Below are positions 10,801 through 21,200 of a stretch of DNA of 64,000 nt, in pieces (the first letter of the stretch is position 1; every line of letters begins with the position of its first letter). The stretch is from contig JABBOT010000007.1 of NCBI GenBank assembly GCA_016165875.1, positions 15,279,441 to 15,343,440 of the forward strand, given 5' to 3'. The position numbers and the translations under genes are program-made. This DNA comes from Acanthopleura granulata (taxonomy: Eukaryota; Mollusca; Polyplacophora; Chitonida; Chitonidae). A model generated the notes under the pieces. The model made no database searches. It saw only the letters and a program-made list of their open reading frames with translations, and was not told the origin of the DNA.

Positions 10801-12450
10801 TGGATGAAAACCTCATGTTTAATTTTCATGTTAATCATGGACGCACAACAGCTTCAAAATTGCTTTCCATCTTCAGGAAAAACAGGACACATTTCCCAGA
10901 AAACATTCGACTGCTGTCTTATAACAGCTATATACTACCTCACATTTATTATTACTTAAGTATTTGGGGGAACTGCTCTAAAGACCTTCTAAATCGAGTC
11001 TTCAAACTGCAGAAAACTGCTGCCTGTCTTATAGTGAACATTGAAGGACAGACCCCAACAACAGTTCTTTTCCAAAAGTTAAAACTGCTCAATATTTATC
11101 AACTTGTGGACTACTGCAAGGTTATCAATATATAGAAATCCCTTAATGACTGTTTCCCAGCCTATATGTCAGCTCTATTCTCAGTTGAATTGAACTCAGC
11201 CTACTCTGATCCATTACTGCAGTTAAACTAAACACGCCTTTCCCAAGAACTGAAATTTATAAAAAAAATCTTTATTTTACTCAGGACCAGTTCTGTGGAA
11301 TGCTTTGAGTTAAGAAATTCAATGGTCTTCATTGGTTCAATGTTATAAGAATCGATATTTTCAAAGGATTATATACTGAAAATGATACTTCATTTTGAGA
11401 ATGCCTTTGTAACACTCATGAGCTCATGTGCAGATGAGAAGGGGATGGGAAAGGGCCATCACCCACTCTCTGGTTCTGTGCTTTGAACATGTGTATCATG
11501 AGGTTCCAACTTCTGGAGGGGATAGGAAGGGGTCGGTAATGGGCCGTCTCCTACTAACATGTCTCGTCCACTGGTTGGAATAGTTATGATGGCAAAATTC
11601 CCACTTGCTTTTATAATAGTTTCACTGTTTAAGTACTTTGTGTTGATTTAATATGCCACTGTATATCTACATACATTGTTTTCAAAATATTGTTGCAAGT
11701 GGTTTACACAATCAAAATTTTTCAAACGCATATGTAATGTAATATGTTGTTTCAATTTGTTTGTGTCTGAGGGCCACAGGGTAGATCAACCCAGTGCTGA
11801 CTGAGTATACTGTATTTTACCCTCTTGAAATGAAGCCATTATTATTATTAATAATTATTATACACCCCGCCCTCTGATCTTGCGTCTACCTGCATGAATG
11901 ACTCCCGAAATGCCCACTCGGTTTACATGTACTTCTGATATTTACCTGCACTGTACCTGATTTAACTGAGCATCAACTACTTCTAAAAGTACCAACAATT
12001 TCAATTTAATACCTCCTCCACGAAAGGAGGACTATTTTATCTATGGAGTTTTTAAAACAAAGATCATCTATCTATCTATAAAATTTAATCAAATTTGATC
12101 ACATCTGTCCAACTCCCTATCTGCCTGACTGTAACTTTCACGATCCACTGAACAGTATTGACTAGCCTAGATGTTCTGTCCACAGTTCGAAAACTAGTAC
12201 TGACATTTACTATTCCTATGCTGTACAGATACAGTAGTACGTATTTTACCAGGTCTGCGATAGCACGTGTGAGTTTACAAAACGACAAGAAACTTTTCTG
12301 GAGAACTTGAGGGATCGTAACTGATGGGTGCGTGCTTATTACAAGACAATCCGAGCGAACGTTTGATCACTATTAACTTTTTTCACATAAGAGATAACAG
12401 GGTGAAAGTTTGTCAGCCTTACCAACGTAAACTGTTCGCTTCGCCGCCAT
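1778..12450 (-). CDS. PPIE: Peptidyl-prolyl cis-trans isomerase E (cyclophilin-33), 5' two thirds, 8 exons
   Basis: Coding exons in order of transcription: 12450-12423, 9730-9632, 8598-8555, 7058-7032, 6272-6191, 5476-5376, 3932-3809, 1857-1778. All join in phase to give 195 codons. Residues 5-80 form an RRM, with RNP2 (VYVGGL, 7-12) and RNP1 (RGFSFIEF, 46-53). An acidic linker follows (about 95-135), then the cyclophilin fold from [18 protein letters not shown] carries the arginine (R190) equivalent to the catalytic Arg of cyclophilins. The family is nuclear and spliceosome-associated, binds RNA through the RRM and isomerises X-Pro bonds. The start is fixed by an in-frame TAA at 12474-12472. 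About 105 residues, including the rest of the active site, should lie beyond position 1; I found no exon for them in 1-1777. The gene is divergent from SMC6. Confidence 0.95.
1982..2199. mobile_element. MITE with AAATGACCTAAAATT ends, copy 1
   Basis: Starts TGTAAATGACCTAAAATTTC and ends TTAGGTCATTTAGGGTA, so the termini are inverted. The interior (GTCATAAAATATTATTTCTG, CAGAACTCCCAGAATCAGG) recurs at 20840-21047. Confidence 0.65.
2383..2593 (-). mobile_element. tRNA-derived SINE, 5'-truncated, with target-site duplication
   Basis: Minus-oriented copy of the main SINE of this window. It is flanked by the direct repeat AAAATCAGCACTAT (2369-2382 and 2595-2608), the mark of target-primed insertion. 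The box A part of the head is missing. It is inserted into the 150-bp tandem repeat. Confidence 0.85.
2609..3040 (-). repeat. Tandem repeat, unit about 150 bp, in the last PPIE intron of the window
   Basis: Reverse complement of the SMC6 intron 19 array: TTTCACTGCAATGAG, GTTAACAGATGTTGGACAGA, ACATCTACAACTGG and CAGTCTACAATTGTACC recur at about 150-bp spacing. At least two to three diverged units; more lie left of the SINE at 2383. Confidence 0.65.
3264..3750. repeat. Degenerate minisatellite, unit 43-48 bp
   Basis: About eleven units of the type AAGGCCAGTTTGGTACAGGA + CACTGAATGGACAAAATATG, ending 59 nt below PPIE exon 7. Period varies. The minus-strand open frames here just read through the repeat. 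Confidence 0.85.
3809..3932 (-). CDS. PPIE: PPIE exon 7 (start of cyclophilin domain, residues 128-169)
   Basis: Encodes a GGGGKKAR tail of the linker, then [20 protein letters not shown] and [11 protein letters not shown], the first two strands of the cyclophilin barrel. The acceptor is ACTACAG; the donor is GTTACT, which is weak. Confidence 0.93.
4066..4967. repeat. Highly regular 45-bp minisatellite in PPIE intron 6
   Basis: About 20 head-to-tail copies of a 45-bp unit starting ACACAACTGTTACACAACAA and ending ATACTATATCTCCATG/CCACG. Three copies are short (CCATG lost) or have an insert (near 4360-4400 and 4490). Because 45 is a multiple of three, open frames repeating 15 residues run on both strands; these are not genes. 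Confidence 0.97.
5376..5476 (-). CDS. PPIE: PPIE exon 6 (linker, residues 94-127)
   Basis: Encodes [13 protein letters not shown] and an acidic linker ending QTTEE. The acceptor is TGGTTTCAG and the donor GTAGGT. The tryptophan-containing start matches the PPIE linker; the rest is poorly conserved, as expected. Confidence 0.9.
5940..6115 (-). repeat. CACACCTG-type dispersed repeat, copy 2
   Basis: Reverse-complement relative of 1110-1275 and 46395-46560, lying in PPIE intron 5 just downstream of exon 5. Words shared on the minus strand include GGTGTGAATCTAGGTGTGC. Confidence 0.6.
6191..6272 (-). CDS. PPIE: PPIE exon 5 (end of RRM, residues 67-94)
   Basis: Encodes [17 protein letters not shown] and the following basic stretch. 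The acceptor is TTGTTCCAG and the donor GTAAGT. The acceptor and first codons are copied many times in the adjoining minisatellite (6258-6655). Confidence 0.94.
6258..6655. repeat. Minisatellite of about 36 bp copying the PPIE exon 5 acceptor
   Basis: About eleven diverged units of the type GTTCTGAGTCATTCTGTGAA + CAGCAGTAACACA. The first unit is the real exon 5 border (GTTCTGAGTCATT is exonic). Read on the gene strand, most units recreate GTTCACAG followed by AATGACTCAGAA. Confidence 0.85.
7032..7058 (-). CDS. PPIE: PPIE exon 4, 27-nt micro-exon (residues 58-66)
   Basis: Encodes DAAAAIDNM, the start of RRM helix 2, phase 0-0. The acceptor is TTATACAG and the donor GTGAGT. Without it the RRM would lose nine residues in frame. 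Confidence 0.92.
7432..7655. mobile_element. MITE, related subfamily, in PPIE intron 3
   Basis: Left end TTACCCTAAATGACG and right end AGGTCATTTAAGGTCG are inverted. Its interior GTAAGTTTCAGCACCAGAAA and ATTTTTGGGGGGATC match the right half of 36786-37273. Confidence 0.55.
7700..7903 (-). mobile_element. SINE copy, minus orientation
   Basis: Carries AATGGTGGGAGGAAACTGGG and ACCGCATTGGTGAGAGGCTC; the head beyond box B is lost. Confidence 0.8.
8000..8110 (-). mobile_element. SINE 3' fragment, degenerate
   Basis: Only the tail region is recognisable (TTGATTGTTTCTTAACATTA, TTCACTTATAC) plus a decayed GGGAGGAAATC. Confidence 0.45.
8216..8464 (-). mobile_element. SINE copy, full length, minus orientation
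   Basis: Extends from the tail (GAGTTTTTATGCCATACTC) to the tRNA-like head (GCTCACACACTAACCACCTC, read in reverse). Ends 90 nt before PPIE exon 3. Confidence 0.8.
8555..8598 (-). CDS. PPIE: PPIE exon 3 (RNP1, residues 43-57)
   Basis: A 44-nt exon encoding [15 protein letters not shown], which contains RNP1 with its two RNA-stacking aromatics (F48, F50). The acceptor is TTTATTAG and the donor GTAGGT. Confidence 0.93.
9632..9730 (-). CDS. PPIE: PPIE exon 2 (RRM, residues 10-43)
   Basis: Encodes [15 protein letters not shown] through PLDYET. The acceptor is TTGTTACAG and the donor GTAAGA. Closely matches the vertebrate PPIE RRM as I remember it. Confidence 0.95.
9905..10275. mobile_element. 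Foldback element (inverted repeat, arms about 95-110 bp)
   Basis: Left arm (about 9907-10005: CATTGCAGTTGTATCGGGAG, GGCGGCTCTCGCAAATCAAT, GATGTGATTTCA) is inverted in the right arm (about 10148-10262: TGAAATCACCTCTTTTAGCA, TTTGCGAGAGACCCC, ATGACTGCAATACC). About 140 bp separate the arms. In PPIE intron 1. Confidence 0.7.
10677..11400 (+). pseudogene. Non-LTR retrotransposon (LINE) reverse transcriptase, 5'-truncated C-terminal fragment
   Basis: The open frame 10677-11135 reads like the end of a CR1/Jockey-type ORF2: [18 protein letters not shown], then [34 protein letters not shown] and a [10 protein letters not shown] segment, all in the usual order. The catalytic palm (YXDD) lies upstream and is missing. 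After the TAG at 11133 the same frame still reads like LINE sequence ([14 protein letters not shown]) but with stops, so this is a dead copy. Plus strand, inside PPIE intron 1 and antisense to PPIE. The element's 3' end may be the (ATT)n run near 11840-11870. Confidence 0.8.
11833..11870 (+). repeat. (ATT)n run, probable LINE 3' tail
   Basis: GAAATGAAGCCATTATTATT and more ATT units, resembling the short tandem tails of CR1-like LINEs. About 430 bp after the last recognisable LINE coding sequence. Confidence 0.5.
12423..12450 (-). CDS. PPIE: PPIE exon 1 (residues 1-10)
   Basis: Encodes [10 protein letters not shown] and ends at a GTAAGG donor, phase 1. The ATG context (AAGATGG) is good, and an in-frame stop lies 24 nt upstream. 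Confidence 0.93.
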
Positions 12451-13785
12451 CTTTAGATAGGGTCCATTCTGTTACGTATGAGAACAACAAAAACTGATGA
12501 CGCTATTCAGGGTGCCCTTTACATGTCCATTTTCGTCGAAGTAAAAAGTTCTGTTTAAACTACTAGTCAACATTTTCAGAAAGCTTAAAATGCTAAAAAA
12601 AAAAAATAAAAAATTAAAAAAAAAAAAAAAAAAGGGCATATTGAAAAGAAAGAGTCTATTCCTGCTATTGAAGCTGAGTGTGTATTCTAGGCCTGGCACC
12701 CCTTACGTCATTAGTGTGTGTTTGTGCGGACAAACTAGAACTAGGGCTATTTTAAGGTACGGAAATTCTAAACCTCTTCCGGTTCAAACACGTCATTTGT
12801 GCAAAAGCGGGAAGAAACAGAAGGCAGGCGGAAAATGAAACCTCTTGTAGTCAAACCGAAGCCTTAGTTTTCCATCCACACTTCTTATGAACAAAAAAGC
12901 TCACAGCGTAAGTTAGCTGTTGGACCGAAAGCAAATCGGCTTAGGAGATACTAGTTTGAGAACGGAGTTGTGGGACGCGGTTTGCTCAATCCATGGCTGT
13001 CTGATATCTGCATGTATGTGTTTCTGGCAATGTGTCTTCCGTGTGGTTAGCAGCGCTACATGACATTTAAAAATTCTTCGGAAATACATAAACCATATAT
13101 TTTTTGAAATCCTTAGTCCCCACAGAACATCTTTAGAAAGCTCTGATTTGTCCAGAGGCAATAGTTCTGATGTAATTTGCCATGATTATTTGAAAATGAA
13201 AGTAAATTTTACTTAAAAACAAAAATAATACTGTTATGAAGACTGTGGAGACCTAAGGTCACACTTCGTCCATAAAAATGTCTTCACATTCAAGTTTAGT
13301 TTAACTTTGAAAACACACAGTTTGTACATACGTAAAATCTTTTTCAAGTAGATAGGAGATTAAAGAAAGGGATTACACAGTTCACATTTTTTGATTAAAT
13401 GTTATTTCTCTCCTCTGTCAAGAAATGGGGACTTTGAGGCCAGGATGGGTTCACCAGCACCCCATATAGCCAGTCACTTGTAACATCGCTAATAGGGTAG
13501 TCAATCAGGCCCCAAAATCGTCAAAGTCGCTCTGCATCTGGATCTAGTGTGATAAAGCCGTCTTCAGAAGAACATATCACCAAGCGCATCTTAACACATC
13601 AGATTTGCAGCAGCATCTAGGGGATTTTAAAGGATACATGAAAAGGAACTCTCAAACAAAGATTATATTTATAAGCCAAATGAAGAAAATTATGGCCAAA
13701 AAATTTTTTTTTAATTTTCCATTTTTGTGATATATTTTATACCTGTTAGTTACACCTCTATTTTAAGTGTAGTTTCTGTCAATGG
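12451..13785. promoter_or_regulatory. Upstream region of PPIE in the divergent spacer
   Basis: Between the PPIE start codon and the SINE at 13786. Both genes point away from it, so it must hold the PPIE promoter and perhaps that of SMC6, whose 5' UTR is interrupted by an intron (acceptor TTGTTCACAG ending at 14840). A poly-A run sits at 12594-12633. I see no TATA box or other core element I would defend. Confidence 0.35.
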
Positions 13786-13932
13786 TCGGACCAGCTCATA
13801 CTGGCCTTCCTGGGAAGGCCTGCCAGCAACCTGCTTAAGGCCGTGGGTTCCCCCCGGGGTCTGTCCGGTTTCCTCCCACTATAATGCTGGCCGCCATCGT
13901 ATAAGTGAAATATCAAATAAATAAATAAATCA
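13786..13932 (+). mobile_element. SINE copy, plus orientation, 5'-truncated
   Basis: From CCAGCTCATACTGG to ATAAGTGAAATATCAAATAA with an (AATA)n tail. Confidence 0.8.
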
Positions 13933-14059
13933 ATGGTTGGATTTTTCTGGAAATTACGTCATCATTGAATTTGTCGGAGAGTGTTGTAAACCCCCAAAGT
14001 GCTCTGAGCCCGATGAGCCCTGGTGGCTATAGTGACAAACCCGAGTGTATATTAACTGG

Positions 14060-14642
14060 TCAATCGGTGCCATTTTGTTTTTGGACTGAGATCTTCTGCG
14101 AGCAAACAACGTAGTCATTCCTAGATATTTTGCTCCATTCAGATATATTCGGTGTGCCATTTTTGGTTGTTCCAATAACAGTGGCAAAGATTCGGGCATC
14201 GGCTTCTTCAGATTTCATGAAGGTGTACGTTGTTGACCTAATTAGTCAGGGACCTGACCTATGCATGTGAACGTGCTGCCATTGAGCAGCGAAACTTACA
14301 ACAATGACAACAGACTGTTGATAATGGACAGTGCCACATATGTGAATAATTCTCAATATGTAGAATGTAAGTAAATTTAAGTTTATTTACCTACCAGTCA
14401 GTGTTGCCAAGTTGGCCAGTATTAGTGTCACCATTGGCGTCAGGCAATTCCAGATCCGAATTCTCAGAGCTGTCACTGTCGAACTCCTCCATTAAAAGAT
14501 CGTAGAACTTTGAGTATTTTCTCTTGTACTCGTAAATGTTATTACATATTGTAAACTGCATAATAAAATATAAAAACTGACCTTGCCTTGTATCCTTTAA
14601 GCTATTTTGAGAGACATGGGGAGTAGTGAAATCAGCAGTCAT
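14060..14642 (-). CDS. Candidate two-exon gene of unknown function (141 codons)
   Basis: Exons 14642-14395 and 14237-14060 join in phase across a 157-nt intron (donor GTAGGT, acceptor CTGACTAATTAG), ending at TGA 14062-14060. The product would have an acidic serine-rich centre (MEEFDSDSSENSDLELPD) followed by MKSEEADARIFATVI and SEWSKISRNDYVVC. I do not recognise it. An alternative acceptor (TTTATTATGCAG, exon from 14555) would drop the first part and leave MEEF as the first methionine. It lies between the divergent PPIE and SMC6 starts. The joined frame and acidic composition favour coding; the short length and lack of a known relative argue against it. Confidence 0.3.
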
Positions 14643-14860
14643 TCTCCTGTTATTTTACCTATCGTAAAATGCCTAAAGCACCTACGAATTCCATGTTGAA
14701 CCTCAGCCTTGTTCAGATTACTAACTCATGTACACCTTGCATGAAATGCCAAACAGCCTTACTCTGGGACTCCCTACATAGAAAACTGCCTCTTAGTACA
14801 AGCCTTTCGTTGTATATATGTATATGCATTTGTTCACAGAGGTAGAAGTTGGTAAAAATC

Positions 14861-14989
14861 ATGTCTAGACGTCACCGAGGGTCGGCTGCGGTGGAGGCGG
14901 GGCCGTCAAAGCGTCGCCGTGGGGATGGCGATTCAGAGGCTGATGAGATGGAGATGTCACAAGCCTCTGACTTCAGTTATCAGGAAGTG
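14861..14989 (+). CDS. SMC6: SMC6 exon 1 (residues 1-43)
   Basis: Basic then acidic disordered N-tail ([26 protein letters not shown]) with a nuclear-signal-like KRRR. In-frame stop 18 nt upstream; donor GTAAGG. The acceptor-like TTCACAG at 14834-14840 suggests a non-coding 5' exon upstream. Confidence 0.85.
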
Positions 14990-15263
14990 GTAAGGAGAAT
15001 TTGGATTTGACATCAAAGTTAAGACGCTTGTGAATTGAGATTCATTGGGTCATCCTTTCAAAGTTTGTTGTGATAGACAACACAACCTTGTTTCAATAGA
15101 TAGGGTCAGTTGGTGGTAGCGAAATACATGGAGTTTTTTTTCTTATTCTCGCTAATGAAAAGGATAAGGATTTTAAAGTAATTAACATGGAGAGAGAAAA
15201 AAGAAAGAAATCTTTTTGAAGCCCAATAAAACTTAAGAGAAGGGCCCTTTTGTGGAGGGTTTA

Positions 15264-15298
<35 letters not shown>

Positions 15299-18200
15299 AA
15301 TATACATATATATATATATATATATACATATTTTTAATGATGGCCTTGGCAGGGCTTAAAGTTAGTGACTAATGGGTGGCAAGTTTGACTAAAATTATTT
15401 AAAAATTATTTAAAAATTAAAGTTATCAGTGGGCCAGTTCGCTGATCCAGACTTGCATCAGAATCAACAGGTTCCGGATTGTTACATGCAGCTAATGACA
15501 GTTAACCCACAACATTGTTAAGTTGTATCCACTACTCTTCAGTCAGCTTAAACATGTGAACTTGATACCATATGGAAACCCAGAGTGATGCACTAAGTGA
15601 TGACTATCAAGAGACAGAGATCATGACACCCAGAGTCCAGACTGTCATGATACAGTGAAGAGCGTGTGTTTTTCTTTCTCCATAGTTTGAGTATACTTGT
15701 CTCCAAGACATTTTTTGAACATTGTGTGTTGGACGTGGATAACTGTTGGACTTGTGAAAATGTTTGTGTTTGAATTTCACCTTGTCATGTAGTGTGCAAC
15801 AACAACACATGTACTGGATGCCATATGTTAGTTATGCAAGCCAAGGCTGTTCTTATTTCCAGTAAGTGAGCATAGGAATCATGCTAAGCTCTATATACAG
15901 ATACTTGTGGTCAAGTGTACTTGTTTTGCTGACATTATTTTATTATTATTTTCTTCTTACTATTATTTTTTTTTTTAAGCATGGTTGGTTCTGCAAACGT
16001 TCAACACATTTTTTTTTCTGCTTCTAGTGACTGATCACATGACTGCTTCAATTGAAATTATATCATTGCTTATCGACCATGAAGAAATTAAACTACTTGT
16101 AACGTCTTAAACATTTTGTGGTGTACTTCAGCGTTAACCCTTTCTGCATACAGGGGGGATTCGTTGTTCAGTCGGTTAACGCGCTAGAGCAGCATGACCT
16201 AGAAGCCTTCAACCAATGTGGTCGCTGTGAATTCAAGTCTACCTCATGCTGGCTTCCTCTCTGGCCGTACGTGGGAAGGTCCGACAGCAACCTGCGGATG
16301 GTCGTGGGTTTCCCCTTGCTCTGCTCGGTTTCCTCCAACCATTATACGCCGTTGTATAAGTGAAATATTCTCAAGCACGATGTAAAACATCAATGAAAAA
16401 ATAAATTTCTTCCTACACAGGATAGAAACCTCATTTGAAGATGACGTCATTGGAAAACAGTAACATGATATTCAATTAGTCCACGGAAACGGAGACATTC
16501 TGTGAACAAACAGGGCAAGATAACCTATTTTCTGGAGAGGCCTTCACAATCTTATGGTTGTGTGTTGATATTTGAAAGACCGACTTGCTATATCAGTCTA
16601 CATGTATGTGTGTATCTGAAGCATAAAACCTGTGGACATGTATGTTTATATCTTCAGCGTAATCTTCTGCTTTCTGAAGCATCGGCGTCTTTATTTGAAA
16701 CATTTTACCCTTTCAGTATCGAAAGGATATATAGATGTAAATCAGATAAATGGAAGAGAATTGTCTCTGTGTATGGATGTCCAAGGCCCGGAAGCAGGAA
16801 CTTGGCGTCATTTTATTGACGTCAAATCTTCCTTTCCCAGCTCAGTATAATGACGTCACATTAAGGGGGAACCATACAAGTTGTGCAAACTTCTCCCATC
16901 GGACAGGTCTTCTTGCAGACTTTGCTGTCAGTTTGGAATCAGGGCACACAGGATCTTGAATTTTTGGGTACATATGCAATAAAGTTTGGGGAACATTTTG
17001 CAGTACTAATCAGCAGCATCGGCAAGACACAACCACGTTTATCCGATGTTCAACTTACCTTTGAATGATACACCTTTCTTTCAGAGGCCTTCTCTCCAGC
17101 AACAATATAAATGCACTAGAAACATTCCCAGGAACACTTTCTATACAGTGCTACCAAGATATTCATACAGTAATGTCTCTAACTCCATGAAAAAATAAAA
17201 ATACAACCAACTGCACTAAACGCCATTTCCAAGCACGCGCCATTTTGTTAACATGGTGCTCTGTTTACAATCTTTATCAAAGTCAAACTTCTGCACTACA
17301 TTTATCCTATAGCTAATGACCACTGGTTAGCTTGTAAACCAATGTTTTTCATGATAATAAGCAATACTGGTTTGTAAACGAGCCATTTTGGGTTCAGAAG
17401 CGCGAATTGAAAACGGGCTACTTTCCGTTGTGTTGTTATTGTTTCGATGACTCTGCTGAATGATATGGCTGGCAGCGAGAGAGGTGTTAAACTTTTTGTG
17501 AGGTGTTAGATCTATTGCTGAGTGTAAATATTAGAAGCATACCATAGGAGAAGTTTTGCAGAATGTTTAAAGTACATTCTTACTGCTGCTGGAGGTGAGG
17601 ATTTGAATGGAGCTGTGTAGCCACAAACATTATGTTGAGAATTTTATAATTTTGTTGTCTTTTGAGCTATACTGTTTATTTTTTGTTGCAAAACTTTCCC
17701 CATATATTGATCTTGATGACCAGCAAGATTCACGGAACATTGGCTCAGGGTCCTGCTTCACAGTAGTGCCACCTCACGAGGTTAAAGAATGTGTCAGTTT
17801 CCCCATTGTGCCTCAGTGAAATGACACGTAGAGGAATAGCTGAACAAACAACTTTCCGTTCAACAAATTCGGCTCAGTTACATTTGTTTGTCATTGCTGA
17901 TTGATAACCTTTATTCGACTAATTGTGTTACAGAAAGAGGCAGAAGTTGGAATTGTGGAGAAAGTGTCCCTGAAGAACTTCATGTGTCACAACCGGCTTG
18001 ACATCAGTTTTGGACCCCACGTGAACTTTGTTATCGGCAGGAATGGCAGTATGTACACGTCCTTGTCTTTAAGGTGTTTCTCTACGAAGATTCCTATACA
18101 AATAGTAATCACGCATGCGGACTGTGTCCCTTGGAAAATGGCTCATCTAGAAGTAGTGTTGATAGTGTGCCCATCGGAGTTTGCAACCAAATATTGTCAA

Positions 18201-21200
18201 ATTCAGTATGCCCGATGATAAGCGATATAGCACATGCAAACACAGATGTCACTTCCCAAGTCGGCAGTTGGGACGGACACTGTGTGAGAGTCGAAATAAA
18301 CAAGACTGAGGTGCCCTTCACCAGCTGGTCCCACCCCATGCCCTTCAGAGGCCAGATTAGGCCCTAATCCCCCAGTTGCTAGTTACCCGAAACAAGTAGT
18401 CATTGTTAATCTCTCCATGGTGTATATGGGTTAGCTCCCTCCTGTCAAAAGCTCACTCCCGTGGTTGTAATGTGTTTTCTCCAAAACATGGCTGAGAAAT
18501 AAAATCCTTGTCGTTTATTCCCATCAACCAGAGAAGTAAATAAATGAACACCTAACATTTATGGTTGGAGTCCCGACAGGAAGGGTTTGTCTGACAATAG
18601 GGGAGTTGGGGGAGGGGGGGCATCCTTGAACTTTAAATCCTTGTATCTGGAAGTCAACAACGTCTATCATCTTGTGTAAGTGATTAATTGCCAATCTATT
18701 CTGACATTGCAGATAATGTTTTTTTGGAAGGGTGAAACATTGATAAATGTCCGCATGTGTTTGTTTCAGGTGGCAAGAGTGCCATTGTGACAGCCTTAGT
18801 GGTGGGGCTAGGAGGGAAAGCAGCCATCACAAACCGCGGCTCAACCATCAAAGGATTCATCAAAATGGGAAAACAGTATGCCCTTTGTATTTCTCGATAT
18901 ATTTGATCGGTGTTTTACACCGCACTAATAAATATTGCACTTGAGTGTATTTTGTTCTTCAACTTTGTTCACGAAACACATTTCAAGCTTCACATCTTAA
19001 CATTACACCTCATAAGATGTATATATTGGTGTTTAGATATTTCCTTGATTTCCTCCCGCAATAATGCTGGCAGCCATCGTTGAAGTTAAATATTCTTGAA
19101 TACGGCATAAAAACCACCAACAGCCTTCCTGTTATGCTTTGCTTTCCATTAAATAACTGTAATCCTTTCCAATGCTAACTCAAGATCAAAGCCTCACCTT
19201 CGCAATGTGGGAAAGTAATACTTGACCCATTCCAAATTAGTCATAGCTGGGGCCCCAGGAGGTGTTTCCTGTAAACTTGATTGATCAGATATCAAGGGAG
19301 TCATTTCAGTAGAAACAATCAGTGAATAGTCAATTATATGAGATTTTTTGTTTACCAGTGATTCCTATATGTATATATACACATCTACGTACATTTGTGA
19401 TCATTCAGTGTCGTCGAAATCACACCAGAATTGAAACAATTCTACCTTTCTACACATTAAAATTTCTTCACCTGAAAAATAGACCTCATGCATTTTGGGT
19501 CACAAGAAACAAATAGTCGTTTGAAACATATGTCTTTGATTTTTACCTGTGAATTCTCTGGAAGTGTCTACTAAAACACTGCTGGTCATGCCTGGGGAGA
19601 GCTTTCTAAGAGGGCGAGGCGTGAGAAGAAGTAGGGGAGGGTTTACCGGTAGTTGCCTTTAGCCTGGGAACGTGTCGTGTTAAGGTGTGTTACACACAGT
19701 GACATCTGTTCAAAGCAATCTTACATTGTGTTAGAAATCATGTGTCAAGGCCCCCTCCCATCCCCCTGCACTTAATCTCATGTTACTGCGGAGCCTTCAA
19801 GTAAGTGTAAGTGTGTTAGTTTCAAAGGTGCCCAGGACTTAAGAACAAAGGCCGGGATTATAAACTTGCCAAGAAATGCAAACGAGAACAAGTCTAGTGC
19901 TTTGATAATTTACAACATAGTTACAATTGATGAGCGCCAGACACTGTGACAGCACATGTACAGGGTTTAGGGATGGACAGTTTGACAGGATTTACCTTCA
20001 ACGCACGAAAATTACACTTCCATAAAATGTCAGCTCTTTACTGTTAAATCGGAGGCTATCAGGCCCTCTGGGTGACCATGCTTGAAGGAATGCAGGTTCA
20101 GCTTTAGGCCATACAGTTTTTGTGGTGGGTAAGGTAGCTATAATCCACTTTCTTTGTGTACACACAAATCAGCCACCCGTCTCGGTGGCATTCTTAGAAG
20201 TTCAGATATCTGGGAAATGGGGTGGGTGTTTATTTGAGAGTGTCTGAAAAATTTGGAGAATTACGGTAACCTCCAAGTTCCAAAACCAGCTTGATCCTTG
20301 CTTGAGTTTTATATAATGAGCTGGTATATAAATTTGCTTGATACATTGTGAGTTCACTGTTTTCCATTGTTTTTTTTTTCCAGGGCAGGAGAGGTGGAGA
20401 TTCGCCTGCGGAATCGCGGCACAGACGCTTACAGACCAGAGGAATATGGTGATGCCATTGTTGTTGAGAGACGATTCACAGCTGACGGGAGCAGCACCTA
20501 TAAACTCAAGTCCAAAACAGGTATTATTTACATGCTAGAAATGAAGACACATGCTTATTGAATTACATGTAATTTCATCTAAAAAAGTGCAGTTTTAGAG
20601 GTAAATAAATGTCATAAAATATTATATTTGTGGCTGAAACTTACATTTTTCAACCTTAAAACACCCTTCGACATGTAATAGAACACACAGAATCACGAAA
20701 AATGAGAGACTTTAGTTATGGATGAAATTTTAGGTAGTTTAGGGCACAGTTATATGTTGGACTCTGCCAAGGCTATTTGTGTGGTCCAGGTACAATGTGT
20801 GGGATCACAAGTGGATAACAAACTTGTTGTGATTTTATCTTACTGCAAATGACCTCAAAAATCTTCAGAGGCAAATAAGTGTCATAAAATATCATTTCTG
20901 ATGGTGAAACTCATCTTTTTCAAGTAGGGTATCTTCCAACCTCCCAAAGAAACTTCCAAACAATTTTCTAATATCAACAGAACTCTCAGAATCAGGAAAA
21001 AATGTACAGCTTTAATCATGAACGAAATTTTAGGTCATTTAGGGTAATTGCTGGCAGACAGTTTAAAGATGGTGCTCGCCTCCTTGGCTGTGTTGCTGCT
21101 GGCTTCTGATTGATTCTGATTGACAGGTAAGCTGGTTTCTACAAAGAGAGAGGAACTGAACCACATCTTGGATCAGTTTAACATTCAGGTGGACAACCCT

